Assembly (NCBI RefSeq): GCF_023195775.1 | Contig: NZ_CP096205.1 | Location: 124,001-188,000 of the forward strand | Direction: 5' to 3' | Source: Flavobacterium azooxidireducens | GTDB taxonomy: Bacteria; Bacteroidota; Bacteroidia; Flavobacteriales; Flavobacteriaceae | DNA length: 64,000 nucleotides | In this document: positions 24,742-33,579 of the stretch, piece by piece | How the letters are laid out: every line of letters starts with the position of its first letter | Numbering within the stretch: the first letter of the stretch is position 1 | Notes under the pieces: generated by a model | Databases searched by the model: none | What the model was told of the DNA's origin: nothing | Seen by the model: the letters and a program-made list of their open reading frames with translations, nothing else | Made by a program: the position numbers and the translations under genes

Positions 24742-25338
24742 ATGAAACGAAATATAATTTTAAAATTGTGTGTTTTTCTTTCAACACTTTATTCAATTTC
24801 AAGCCAGGCTCAAGACGGATTTAAAATTAAGCCGCTTGGGCGAATTTATATTCTTCATGCCATACAACAAGGAGATAATGCCTTGGCAGATGCCTATTCA
24901 TCTAAGATAGGTTTTGGTGGACAATTTTTTTTACCAAAATATAAAAATTTTAGATTGGGGTTTGGTGGAGATTATGTTCCTTATAAAGTAGAAAAAGAAA
25001 ATATGATTGGAACAATAGGCTCAAGCTATTATTATTCTGTTTACGGATTACTAAGTTATGATATTATTATAACAGAAAATTTTAATTTGAGTCCTGTAAT
25101 TGGATATGGAAATTCTACTCTTTCTCTGCGATCAAATACACGAAAGATTGATCCTCAAAACGGAAATGAATTTAGAATTGGTTTGTATTCTGATTATACA
25201 TTTTCTCCTCATATTGCCGGGTTTGTGGGATTATATTATATTTCGAATCGTTTTACAATTAATACTCATCCTGATTATGAAGATTATTTTGGTAAATCAA
25301 ATTCTATTCAATTATCTTTAGGTTTAAAATTTTTCTAA
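24742..25338 (+). CDS. Putative outer membrane beta-barrel protein (198 aa)
   Basis: A signal peptide ends near SSQAQ (about residue 24). The mature protein has alternating beta strands with aromatic girdles (FGGQFFLPKYKNFRLGFGGDYV, YYYSVYGLLSYDI, FVGLYYISNRFTI) and ends in Phe (SLGLKFF), as in 8-strand porin-like proteins. It overlaps in its operon with the lipoprotein gene (1 bp gap) and may form a complex with it. No substrate can be named. The acyl-ACP thioesterase follows after 10 bp and may be in the same transcript. Confidence 0.78.
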   Translation: MKRNIILKLCVFLSTLYSISSQAQDGFKIKPLGRIYILHAIQQGDNALADAYSSKIGFGGQFFLPKYKNFRLGFGGDYVPYKVEKENMIGTIGSSYYYSVYGLLSYDIIITENFNLSPVIGYGNSTLSLRSNTRKIDPQNGNEFRIGLYSDYTFSPHIAGFVGLYYISNRFTINTHPDYEDYFGKSNSIQLSLGLKFF

Positions 25339-25348
25339 AATCATTTTC

Positions 25349-26092
25349 ATGCCAATTTCGCCCAATTTTACCTCCGAATTTTCTAAAGAATGGGAAATTA
25401 ATTTCGTTCAATGTTATCCAAATGGTCAGTTGAAACACACGGAATTGTGCAATCTTTTGCAGTTAACCGCCGGTTTTCACGCTGAGTTAGGTGGATTGAG
25501 TTTTAGCGATATGCAAGAGTTTCATCAAGCGTGGGTTTTGAGTCGGATGCGAGTGGAAGTAACCGATTTGCCAAAATGGCGAGATATTGTCACTGTGAAA
25601 ACTTGGATTGTAGAAATGCAAGATTCTCGTTCGGTGAGAGCGTTGGAATTGTATGTTGGCGACAAAAAAATAGTTGGTGCTCTCACGTTTTGGGTTGTGT
25701 TGAATACGGAATTGCGAAAACCACAAGCCTTGGCTTTACCGTTTGAACATTTTACATTTTTTCCGGAAAAATTACCAACTACTCAAACTTTTGAAAAAAT
25801 AAATTTGAATGTCGATTTTCAATTTTTGAAAAGTAAATTGATTTTGCTTTCTGATTTGGATATAGTAAATCACGCAAACAATGTGAAATATTTAGAATGG
25901 TGTTTGGATTGTCTTAATCCGAAACTAATTTTGAAAAATAAAATTCAGGGGTTTGATATGAATTTTTTGAGAGAATTACACTTGAATGATGAAGTTGAAA
26001 TTGCCGCTTCGAAGGAAGAAAATCCTGAGTTAGTAAGTGTGACCAAAAATGGAAAAACCAGTTTTGCTTTGAAATTGGAATATAGCACATAG
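25349..26092 (+). CDS. Acyl-ACP thioesterase (247 aa)
   Basis: The enzyme releases fatty acids from acyl carrier protein by hydrolysing the thioester. The double hot-dog layout of the plant and bacterial FatA/FatB-like family is visible. The N-terminal part carries LKHTELCNLLQLTAGFHAE and the WVLSRMRVEV strand. The catalytic part carries LSDLDIVNHANNVKYLEW (about residues 171-188), with the Asp-Asn-His residues of the family. No signal peptide is present. It may end fatty acid chain growth and supply free fatty acids for branched lipids. The length is normal for the bacterial form. Confidence 0.9.
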   Translation: MPISPNFTSEFSKEWEINFVQCYPNGQLKHTELCNLLQLTAGFHAELGGLSFSDMQEFHQAWVLSRMRVEVTDLPKWRDIVTVKTWIVEMQDSRSVRALELYVGDKKIVGALTFWVVLNTELRKPQALALPFEHFTFFPEKLPTTQTFEKINLNVDFQFLKSKLILLSDLDIVNHANNVKYLEWCLDCLNPKLILKNKIQGFDMNFLRELHLNDEVEIAASKEENPELVSVTKNGKTSFALKLEYST

Positions 26093-26098
26093 CCTCTA

Positions 26099-26254
26099 CC
26101 CCAGATTGTAACGGAAAGCATTTTGGGCAAAAAAGTTAGAATTCTTAAAGCAAAAAAGCGACCAAAGGAAGCTCTTTTTGGTTTGTAGAATTCTTCTTTT
26201 TTGCCCAAAATCTTGTAGTGGACCGTGCCTACCGGCAGGCAGGAAGCTGGATTA
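26099..26254. repeat. Structured dispersed repeat, copy B
   Basis: The boxes AGATTGTAACGGAAAGCATT, AGCGACCAAAGGAAGCTC and ATCTTGTAGTGGA match copy A at 15606-15741. The arms TTTTGGGCAAAAAAG (26121-26135) and CTTTTTTGCCCAAAA (26196-26210), with AGAATTC inside, form a near-perfect stem that differs in sequence from copy A. After the last box comes TGCCTACCGGCAGGCAGG, another small palindrome typical of these genomes. Confidence 0.65.
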
Positions 26255-26263
26255 GGTTCAAAA

Positions 26264-26292
26264 AAAAAAGCTCCCAAAATTGAGAGCTTTTA
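26264..26292 (-). terminator. Terminator of the two-component operon
   Basis: On the minus strand AAAGCTCTC AATTTT GGGAGCTTT is followed by a run of T. It begins 2 bases after the stop of the response regulator. Confidence 0.75.
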
Positions 26293-26294
26293 CT

Positions 26295-27011
26295 TTATTG
26301 CGTAACCTTATTTTTGATTACTAAACGGAAACCTTCACCATGAATGTTGAGGATTTCTACGTCTTCGTCGGGTTTAAGATATTTTCTTAATTTGGCGATA
26401 TACACGTCCATACTTCTGGAAGTGAAATAGTTATCATCTCTCCAAATTTTGGTTAACGCCAATTCACGTGGCATTAAGTCGTTTTCATGAAGGGCTAACA
26501 TTTTTAGCAATTCATTTTCTTTTGGAGATAATTTGATTGGTTCCTCGTTTTTGAATGTCAAGAAACGCAATTTTGAATTCAAATGGAATCCTCCGATTTG
26601 GAATTCAAATTTCAGGTTATCTGTTTTGCTTTCAGACTGTTTACGTTGCATGATGGCTTTGATTTTCATTAACAAAACTTCTGAATCGAAGGGTTTGTTA
26701 AGGTAATCATCGGCACCAACTTTGTAGCCTTTGAGCACATCTTCTTTCATTGACTTGGCAGTCAAGAAAATTAAAGGCACGTCTTTGTTTTTTTCACGGA
26801 TTTCTTTGGCCAGGGTGTAACCATCTTTGTAAGGCATCATGACATCCAAAATACACAAATCGTATGTGTCTTTTTTGAATTTCTCGAATCCTTCCATTCC
26901 GTTTTTGGCTAAAACGACTTCAAAATCGTTTAGCATCAGGTAATCTTTTAGTATGGCTCCAAAATTTGGATCATCTTCTACTAAAAGAATCTTTTTGTTT
27001 TCTGCTTCCAT
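26295..27011 (-). CDS. OmpR/PhoB-family response regulator
   Basis: The receiver domain has the acidic pair at VEDD, the phospho-acceptor Asp56 in CILDVMMP, the conserved Thr in FLTAKS and Lys in NKPFDSEV. The output domain (about residues 130-235) is a winged helix with SPKENELLKML and RSMDVYIAKLRKYL, so it binds DNA repeats. It matches the RprY-like regulators widespread in Bacteroidota. The stop is followed by a terminator. The kinase gene lies 24 bp upstream in the same direction, so the pair forms one operon and one signalling system. The stimulus is unknown. Confidence 0.95.
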   Translation of the reverse strand: MEAENKKILLVEDDPNFGAILKDYLMLNDFEVVLAKNGMEGFEKFKKDTYDLCILDVMMPYKDGYTLAKEIREKNKDVPLIFLTAKSMKEDVLKGYKVGADDYLNKPFDSEVLLMKIKAIMQRKQSESKTDNLKFEFQIGGFHLNSKLRFLTFKNEEPIKLSPKENELLKMLALHENDLMPRELALTKIWRDDNYFTSRSMDVYIAKLRKYLKPDEDVEILNIHGEGFRLVIKNKVTQ

Positions 27012-27035
27012 AGGTTAATTTATATTTAGTGGTAT

Positions 27036-28616
27036 TTAATTTATTAGTGGCAATTTAATACTGAATGTACTTCCTTTTCCTTTTTCGCTTTCAACGGAAA
27101 TTTGTCCGTTATGTTCTTCTACAATTCTTTTTACATAGGCTAGGCCTAATCCGTGTCCTTTCACGTTGTGAATATCTCCGGTGTGCTCGCGATAGAATTT
27201 TTCGAAAATTCTTTTTTGAGCTACTTTACTCATTCCGGCTCCGTGATCTTTTATTTTTATGATTAGAAAATCTTTTATGTTTTCTGTATAAATGTCAATG
27301 ACTGGTTTTTCGGGTGAATATTTTACTGCATTGTCTAACATGTTAACAAACACGTTTGTAAAATGTACATCGTTTAACAATACTGTTGTTCTGCTGGCTT
27401 GAAAATGTTTATTAATTGTTCCTTCTCTGTCTTCTACAATTAAACTGACGTGATCAATGGCGTCGTTGATTATTTCGTTAACATCCAAAGGTTCTTTATT
27501 AATTTCAAGTTCTCGTTTTTCGAGTTTTGAAATTCGTAAAACATTTTCAACTTGAGCATGCATTCGTTTATTTTCGTCCCGAATCATTTGAAGATAGCGA
27601 TGTACTTTTTCTTTATCTTCGATAACTTTAGGATTTTTTATTGCGTCTAAAGCCAAATTAATAGTGGCGATTGGCGTTTTGAATTCATGCGTCATATTGT
27701 TGATGAAATCTGTTTTTATTTCAGAAATCTGACGTTGTTTGAATAATTGGTTTAACGCATTGGAATAGGCTATGATAATAATTAACGTAAAAACTAACGA
27801 TAGCATTGCAATTGCAATTAAATCTGAAAAAATGAACTTCTTTTTTTCGGGAAATCTTACTAACAATTGGTACTTACTCATTCCTTCGTTATCTGTAAAA
27901 ATAGGAATGCTATAAGTATCATTTTTATTAAACTTGAAATTATCTGATTTAACTTTTGTGGCTAAACCATTACTGTAGATCCCAAATTCAAAAGGAGTAT
28001 TTACTCCGTATTCTTTGAGTTCTCTTTGCAAAAGTTCTTGTAATTTTTCTTTTGAAATTCTTCTTTGAATTGGATAGGTCAAAGCAATATCATTGAATGA
28101 CATATCATAAAGCAATTTATCTAAAATCTCAAGATTACCGGACTTTTCCATCTTGTAATCCGGAGTTGAAGAATTTTGCAAATTTGATTTATCAATTCCG
28201 TTATGATAGATTTCTGTTTTTCTTTTTGATGAAAAACCTTTAATTTTCAAACTGTCTCTTTTTTTATCAAAGAACGAGGGTGAAATAGTAAAATCTTGTG
28301 AATTTATACTATTTGAATAAATGATGGTTTCGTTTGTTTGCGAATTTCTTTCGTAATAACCAAACTCCAAAAAATCTGAAACTACCTTGTCTGAGCCTGT
28401 ACTGTCTTTAAATTGATTAATTTTCTCAACAAAAGCAAGTATTTCCTGCTGTTTTAATTTATCTGAAACATTACCCAGAACTTGTTTAACATGAAATTTA
28501 AACTGTTCCTGATTATTTTCTAATGAAGAATTAAACCAATATACTTGTACAAAAATGATACCAATGAGGGATAAACTCATTAAAACTACAAGCACTCTAA
28601 ACAAAACTTTATTCAT
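27036..28616 (-). CDS. Sensor histidine kinase, partner of the regulator (526 aa)
   Basis: Two membrane segments (about residues 6-27 and 261-286) flank an extracytoplasmic sensor domain of about 230 residues with no recognised fold. After the second segment, the H-box TDFINNMTHEFKTPIATINL carries the phosphorylated His310. The catalytic domain shows the N box (VNMLDNAVKYS), the G1 and F boxes (IKDHGAGMSKVAQKRIFEKFYR) and GHGLGLAYVKRIVE. The architecture matches RprX-like kinases. The neighbouring regulator gene is 24 bp downstream, so it should receive the phosphate. Confidence 0.95.
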   Translation of the reverse strand: MNKVLFRVLVVLMSLSLIGIIFVQVYWFNSSLENNQEQFKFHVKQVLGNVSDKLKQQEILAFVEKINQFKDSTGSDKVVSDFLEFGYYERNSQTNETIIYSNSINSQDFTISPSFFDKKRDSLKIKGFSSKRKTEIYHNGIDKSNLQNSSTPDYKMEKSGNLEILDKLLYDMSFNDIALTYPIQRRISKEKLQELLQRELKEYGVNTPFEFGIYSNGLATKVKSDNFKFNKNDTYSIPIFTDNEGMSKYQLLVRFPEKKKFIFSDLIAIAMLSLVFTLIIIIAYSNALNQLFKQRQISEIKTDFINNMTHEFKTPIATINLALDAIKNPKVIEDKEKVHRYLQMIRDENKRMHAQVENVLRISKLEKRELEINKEPLDVNEIINDAIDHVSLIVEDREGTINKHFQASRTTVLLNDVHFTNVFVNMLDNAVKYSPEKPVIDIYTENIKDFLIIKIKDHGAGMSKVAQKRIFEKFYREHTGDIHNVKGHGLGLAYVKRIVEEHNGQISVESEKGKGSTFSIKLPLIN

Positions 28617-28687
28617 CTCTACAAAATTAAGATTTTAACATTTGTATTGTTAATAGATTAACCAAATATTAACATCATGCCTGTTTT

Positions 28688-29272
28688 TTAAATTTTATTT
28701 AATACTTTAAGAATATCGTCAACTTGTTTAGTAGTTTTCTCTAAATCAACGTTTTCAATGACAAAATCACTCAACAAAATCTTCTTTTCGTCGCTCCATT
28801 GATTGTTAATTCGGTGTAAAACACTGTCTTTATCAGATTTATCTCTCAAAATTACTCTTTCAATTCTTAACAATTGTGGAGCGACCACTGTAATCACTTT
28901 ATCACAATGTTTATGTCCACCAGTTTCAAATAAAATGGCTGCTTCTTTAATTACGAATGGAACAGTAGTATGGTTTTTTAACCAATCTTTAAAATGTTTT
29001 TGAACAGCCGGATGTACAATTTTATTGAGTTGTTCTAATTTTTCAGGATTATTGAAAACAATTTTAGACAATTTAACTCGATCTATTTTTTTATTTGAAA
29101 CAACTTCAGCTCCAAAAACATTTTCAATTTGAAGAATTATTTCTTTGGAATCCATTATTTTTTTGGCTTCTTCATCGGCAATGTAGACCGGAATTCCATT
29201 AGCCATAAACATTTTTGCAACGGTTGTTTTTCCGCTACCAATTCCGCCTGTTAAACCAATAATTTTAGTCAT
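28688..29272 (-). CDS. coaE: Dephospho-CoA kinase
   Basis: CoaE phosphorylates the 3'-hydroxyl of dephospho-CoA in the last step of coenzyme A synthesis. The P-loop GLTGGIGSGKTTVAKMF begins at residue 6 of the protein starting at 29272, and the family motifs YIADEEAKKI, KIVHPAV and the ILRDKSD region follow. I chose the ATG at 29272 (194 aa), since a start at 29308 would overlap the upstream gene by more and add a spurious leader. Its start overlaps the 3' end of the glycosyltransferase piece by 8 bp, so they share a transcript. coaBC lies further along (36199-37410), so two CoA steps are in the window. Confidence 0.95.
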   Translation of the reverse strand: MTKIIGLTGGIGSGKTTVAKMFMANGIPVYIADEEAKKIMDSKEIILQIENVFGAEVVSNKKIDRVKLSKIVFNNPEKLEQLNKIVHPAVQKHFKDWLKNHTTVPFVIKEAAILFETGGHKHCDKVITVVAPQLLRIERVILRDKSDKDSVLHRINNQWSDEKKILLSDFVIENVDLEKTTKQVDDILKVLNKI

Positions 29273-29648
29273 TTTTAACTGATTTAAAAAATAGTTCGGG
29301 AAATTCAACTTGAGGTTTTTTGTTTAATAATTGAATTAAAACAAATGATTTTAGAAATCCGAAACCATATCCGTAAAACTGAATAAAAGCAGCTACTATT
29401 GATAAAGACCCAATTTTAATACTTTTGTTACAGTAGGTTGCTGTAAAAAATAAAATAAGATAATAAAATCCAAACAACATCAATGGAAAATAAAAACCAA
29501 AAAGTAAGGCTACACCTAATGCTGAAAACAAACCAATCATAAATAATGTTGGGAAGAAAAAGTTGGTTTGCTGTATTCGGGATACCAACTGTTGAGGATT
29601 GGTCTGGTCTTTCCAAATTTTGAGACTTGATTGTAGAATTTTTTCCAA
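29265..29648 (-). pseudogene. C-terminal membrane part of a frameshifted glycosyltransferase
   Basis: The frame reads FFFPTLFMIGLFSALGVALLFGFYFP and has further hydrophobic segments, so it is an integral membrane tail with about three segments. Its first 29 residues (MEKILQSSLKIW and on) overlap the coding DNA of the upstream gene in another frame and look spurious. Joined at the run of T (bases 29557-29561 on the + strand), the two frames give one protein of about 337 residues. This is the usual layout for membrane-tethered GT2 enzymes. It ends 8 bp inside coaE. Confidence 0.6.
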
Positions 29649-30277
29649 TCGATTCTTCTTTTGTGATAAACATAAGCAGAAGGAATTAATCGCGTTTCAA
29701 AATTCATCTTCCATAATCGGATGGATAAATCCGGGTCTTCACCAGGATGAATATTACCAAACCCGTTAGAAGCTTCAAACGCTTTTTTAGAAATTCCCAT
29801 GTTGAAACTTCTGGGTTGAAACTTATCAATTTTTTCGGAACCTCCACGAATTCCACCTGTCGTTAAAAAAGATGTCATACTAAAATTGATTGCTTTTTGA
29901 ACATCTGAAAATGAGTCTAAAGCTTTATCAGGACCACCAAAACAATCGGTGAAATTATTCGCTAGAGCCAAATCAACTTCTGAAAGATAATTTTTAGGAA
30001 TAATGCAATCGGAATCAAAAATGATAAAATAATCGCCTTTTGCTTTTTTCATCCCATAATTTCTGGAATCTCCGGGACCTGAATTTGGTTTAAAAAAATA
30101 GCTTATGATTAATTTTTCAGAATACCTTTCAACTATATTTTTACAATCAATTGTTGAACCATCTTCAATAATTACAACTTCAAAAGCAGTATTATAATCT
30201 TGAATGACAAGACTTTCGAGAAGTTCGTCAATTTCATCCGGGCGATTATATACTGGAATAATGATTGAAAAATGCAT
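29537..30277 (-). CDS. Family 2 glycosyltransferase, N-terminal catalytic part
   Basis: The GT-A domain starts FSIIIPVYNRPDEIDELLESL and has the usual VVIIEDGS segment, KANGDSRNYG-like GPGDSRNYGMKKAKGDYFIIFDSDC (here with the DSD metal motif), then PGEDPDLSIRLWK with a catalytic Asp region and RLIPSAYVYHKRR. It transfers a sugar to an unknown acceptor, probably at the inner membrane. The frame ends KPTFSSQHYL in a stop, while the shifted frame continues as a membrane tail (see 29265-29648). The 0-frame stop thus looks like a single-base loss in a T run, unless slippage makes both products. Confidence 0.85.
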   Translation of the reverse strand: MHFSIIIPVYNRPDEIDELLESLVIQDYNTAFEVVIIEDGSTIDCKNIVERYSEKLIISYFFKPNSGPGDSRNYGMKKAKGDYFIIFDSDCIIPKNYLSEVDLALANNFTDCFGGPDKALDSFSDVQKAINFSMTSFLTTGGIRGGSEKIDKFQPRSFNMGISKKAFEASNGFGNIHPGEDPDLSIRLWKMNFETRLIPSAYVYHKRRIDWKKFYNQVSKFGKTRPILNSWYPEYSKPTFSSQHYL

Positions 30278-30311
30278 ATCAAAATTTTATCAAATATACG
30301 GCTTTAAAAAA

Positions 30312-30340
30312 CAAAAGCCATGCGAGGTGCATGGCTTTTG
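30312..30340 (-). terminator. Terminator of the T9SS protein gene
   Basis: On the minus strand CAAAAGCCATGC and GCATGGCTTTTG form a 12-bp stem and are followed by TTTTTT. It lies 22 bp beyond the stop codon at 30362. Confidence 0.85.
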
Positions 30341-30361
30341 AAAAATCTATAGATTACTTTT

Positions 30362-32620
30362 TTATTGTTTTACAATTTTGATTGTTTTTTCAAGATTATC
30401 TTCGGTTGTAATTTTTACTAAATAAGTTCCTGCTGTTAACGTTGACAAATCAAGTTGACTTTCATTTGCATTTACATTTTTAGTAAGTACTTGTTGACCA
30501 AGAAGATTAACAACTGAAACGGACGAAATATTACTTATATACGATAAATTCAACACGTCTTTAACTGGGTTTGGATAATATTTGAATCCCGCATTATCAA
30601 ATGATCCGGTACTTAAAGATGCATCATAAGCAGAAATATCAAAATTTCCTGATGCACCATTATAACCCCAAACTCTAATGATTAAAACTTCGCCTTCTGT
30701 TCTACCTGTTAATGAAATTAAAGAAAAATTATCATCACCATCATCATCATCACATTCAACAGTTACTAATGAGTCACATTCTCCTGTATATACTTGCATA
30801 ACAGTGTCTGATAAACCACCATTACCTTTAGTTTCAATTGTAATATTTCCAGAAGCTGGTACCGTTACACTATACCAAACATCTTTTCCTACAGTATCAA
30901 AATTGAATGCACCACAGGATGGAGTAGCTTGCGAACTAAGAGTAGCACCAAAATTTGTTGTGTTTAAAGGATTTGTTGCGAAAACAGCTCCTGCAGTTAA
31001 TGGTGTCGGAGTTGCACATTCATCATTATTAGGCACTGGTGGTGGAGTTACTGTTAAAACACCGCTTAAATAAGTTGTACCATCCCAAAAGTTACCTTCA
31101 TCAGAAGCATTGATTCCTCCATAAACAAAAACACCATCATTTAATCTAAATCTAGAAGCATAATAGTATGTTCCCGGTGCTAAATTAGCTCCGATAGAAG
31201 CTTGATACTCATCATTGTTAGAAACATGACCTGCATTAAAAGTAGCTGAAACCCAATTTGACCAAGTAGCTGGATCTGTATTTGCTCCAACAGGGCTAAT
31301 TCCAATCCATGCTTGAATACCATCGGCTTGACCTGATAATCCTGGCTCAACATCTGTTAAACCAGCGTGATATACTTGAGCATATATTACAGCAGAATCA
31401 CCTTGAGTAATTGTAGCTGAAGATGGAAATTGAAGATTGGCATAATCAGGACTTTCATTAGAAAGTGTACCACAAACAAAACTTCTGGTTCTATTAACAT
31501 CTTCTCCTTCACATAACTCACTTAAATGAGAGTAAAATCTAATATCACCAGTATAGTTAGATACCCATGTTAACGGAGTTGTACCAAATGCTGCTGCTGT
31601 TGCACCTCCATCAGTACTAATCGTAATCAAATCTGTAGTTCCGCTACTAAAGACATAAGTTGTTCCTGAAACCACTTGAACAGAAGAATATTCACCAGCA
31701 TATCCAGCAGTTGTAACAGTATTCACTGTAACACCATCACAATTTGCTGTTGTAAAAGTACCTGTTGGCCATTGTCCAAAAGGTGAATTAAGACAATATC
31801 CAGGAATAGCCATCGTTGTAAAACTAAAAATAGAGCAATCAACAGCTTCTCCGGCACTATTTTTTGCAATTACTTTCCAGTAATAAGTTGTTTCTGCCAT
31901 TAAATCTGTAATGGTTCTTGTTAAAGCAGTTTGGTTACCTAACAAAGTTGTAGGATCTATATTTGTATCTAAATACACATCATAACTAGAAACAGGACCT
32001 CCAGTAGTTGGTGCAGTCCATGCTAAGTCTAAGGATAAATATGGCACATCAACTGCTTCGTCTGCTGGAGCTGTCAAAGTAGCACAATTTGGTGCTAACG
32101 CTGGTGGAGTATCATTTACAACATCATCAAACAATAATCTAAACTTATCTGTAGAAACTGCATGAAATCCGATGTAAATAGTTTGACCTAAATAAGGAGT
32201 TAAATCGATAGTAAATTGAGTCCACACATTTGGTGCTTCAGCTTCAGGAGTTACTGTAACTGTAAACGCAGCTGCCGTTGGGGTTGTAGAAGATAATCTC
32301 ACCGCATAGCTTTCTACATAAGCTGGATCTTGATTTTTAACATAATATGTTAATCTATCATTCAAACCTGCCGTTACGGTTATAGCTGGTGTAACCAAAT
32401 AATCATCATGTGCTGTTGCGTTATAGTTAATTTGTGCTGCATTAGGAGCAGAAAAGGCTGATCCTGGAGCACCAACACCAAAAATAAAACCATTTGCACC
32501 ACCACCGTTAATAACGGTCCATCCTGCTGGGGCTGTAGTTGCACCGTCAAAATTTTCTGAAAATTGTGCCGAAGCTACAATTCCAAAAAACAGCGTAAAT
32601 AATAATGTAATTTTTTTCAT
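30362..32620 (-). CDS. T9SS-exported choice-of-anchor J / FN3 surface protein (752 aa)
   Basis: A signal peptide (MKKITLLFTLFFGIVASAQ) is followed by a choice-of-anchor-J domain (FSENFDGATTAPAGWTVINGG, to about residue 175). A fibronectin III domain (about 185-270: LTAPADEAVDVPYLSLDLAWTAP, ATTYYWKVIAKNSAG) comes next, then extended beta domains including an acidic ECDDDDGDDNFS stretch that may bind calcium. The last 75 residues form a type A sorting domain (YYPNPVKDVLNLSY, then QQVLTKNVNANESQLDLSTLTAGTYLVKI). T9SS exports such proteins through the outer membrane, where the domain is removed and the protein is attached or released. It may act in adhesion or in substrate binding. It is monocistronic. 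Confidence 0.92.
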   Translation of the reverse strand: MKKITLLFTLFFGIVASAQFSENFDGATTAPAGWTVINGGGANGFIFGVGAPGSAFSAPNAAQINYNATAHDDYLVTPAITVTAGLNDRLTYYVKNQDPAYVESYAVRLSSTTPTAAAFTVTVTPEAEAPNVWTQFTIDLTPYLGQTIYIGFHAVSTDKFRLLFDDVVNDTPPALAPNCATLTAPADEAVDVPYLSLDLAWTAPTTGGPVSSYDVYLDTNIDPTTLLGNQTALTRTITDLMAETTYYWKVIAKNSAGEAVDCSIFSFTTMAIPGYCLNSPFGQWPTGTFTTANCDGVTVNTVTTAGYAGEYSSVQVVSGTTYVFSSGTTDLITISTDGGATAAAFGTTPLTWVSNYTGDIRFYSHLSELCEGEDVNRTRSFVCGTLSNESPDYANLQFPSSATITQGDSAVIYAQVYHAGLTDVEPGLSGQADGIQAWIGISPVGANTDPATWSNWVSATFNAGHVSNNDEYQASIGANLAPGTYYYASRFRLNDGVFVYGGINASDEGNFWDGTTYLSGVLTVTPPPVPNNDECATPTPLTAGAVFATNPLNTTNFGATLSSQATPSCGAFNFDTVGKDVWYSVTVPASGNITIETKGNGGLSDTVMQVYTGECDSLVTVECDDDDGDDNFSLISLTGRTEGEVLIIRVWGYNGASGNFDISAYDASLSTGSFDNAGFKYYPNPVKDVLNLSYISNISSVSVVNLLGQQVLTKNVNANESQLDLSTLTAGTYLVKITTEDNLEKTIKIVKQ

Positions 32621-32718
32621 ATTTTGTTTGTTTAAGATTATGAATGATAAAATTATAAAAAAAACACTTATAAAAAAATTATAAGTGCTCTTTTATTAAG
32701 TTAAAATGTAAACAATTG

Positions 32719-33531
32719 TTATTCTTTTGTGAAATATTCCATCACATCTTGGCTTACACCCATGTTCGAGAATCCTCCGTCGTTATATAAATTTTGTAAT
32801 GTTACACGTTTTGTTAAATCAGAAAACATAGCTACAGTATAATTTGCACAATCTAAAGCGGTTGCATTTCCTAATGGTGACATTTTATCTGCATACGTTA
32901 TAAATCCATCAAAACCTTTTACTCCTTGACCTGCTGTGGTTGGTGTTGGTGATTGTGAAATGGTGTTTACACGCACTTTTTTATCTTTACCAAAGAAATA
33001 ACCAAAACTTCTAGCGATAGATTCTAAATAAGCTTTATTATCTGCCATATCATTATAGTCAGGAAACACGCGTTGAGCAGCCATATAGGTTAAAGCTACA
33101 ACACTACCCCACTCATTCATGGCATCTTTTTGATATAAAACCTGCATTACTTTATGAAAGGAAACAGCCGAAACATCCCAGCCTTTGTGTGTGAAATCGT
33201 AATTTTGACTTGCATAATGATTTCCTTTTCTAACGTTAACAGACATTCCGATTGAATGAAGTACAAAATCTAATTTTCCACCAAGAATTTCAGTTGCTTT
33301 TTCTACTAAATTCTCTAAATCAGCGATTGAAGTTGCATCAGCAGGAATAATCTGCGAACCGGTTTTTTCTGCCAATTCATTGATTGTTCCCATTCGCATA
33401 GCAATTGGAGCGTTTGTTAATACAAAAGTTCCGCCTTCTTCATGAACACGTTCTGCTGTTTTCCAAGCGATAGAATTCTCGTCCAAAGCTCCAAAAATTA
33501 TTCCTCTTTTTCCTTTTAATAAATTATACAT
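32719..33531 (-). CDS. fabI: Enoyl-[acyl-carrier-protein] reductase (FabI)
   Basis: FabI reduces trans-2-enoyl-ACP with NADH in the last step of each fatty acid elongation cycle. It is a divergent short-chain reductase. The nucleotide-binding start KRGIIFGALDENSIAWKTA, the HSIGMS segment, and the Tyr-x6-Lys active site in YNDMADNKAYLE with the extra Tyr in LTYMAAQRVFP all match. The C-terminal SPLGNATALDCANYTVAMFSD is normal. At 270 aa it is full length. A -7 box lies 32 bp upstream of the ATG. It is flanked on the minus strand by recN and by the T9SS protein gene. Confidence 0.96.
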   Translation of the reverse strand: MYNLLKGKRGIIFGALDENSIAWKTAERVHEEGGTFVLTNAPIAMRMGTINELAEKTGSQIIPADATSIADLENLVEKATEILGGKLDFVLHSIGMSVNVRKGNHYASQNYDFTHKGWDVSAVSFHKVMQVLYQKDAMNEWGSVVALTYMAAQRVFPDYNDMADNKAYLESIARSFGYFFGKDKKVRVNTISQSPTPTTAGQGVKGFDGFITYADKMSPLGNATALDCANYTVAMFSDLTKRVTLQNLYNDGGFSNMGVSQDVMEYFTKE

Positions 33532-33562
33532 AGTGGTCTTCTTTTAGTTTGTATTGATGTTT

Positions 33563-33570
33563 CAAATATA
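33563..33570 (-). promoter_or_regulatory. -7 box of fabI
   Basis: TATATTTG on the minus strand matches TAnnTTTG, 31 bp before the fabI start codon and just after the recN stop, so fabI has its own promoter. Confidence 0.5.
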
Positions 33571-33579
33571 ATTAAAATT

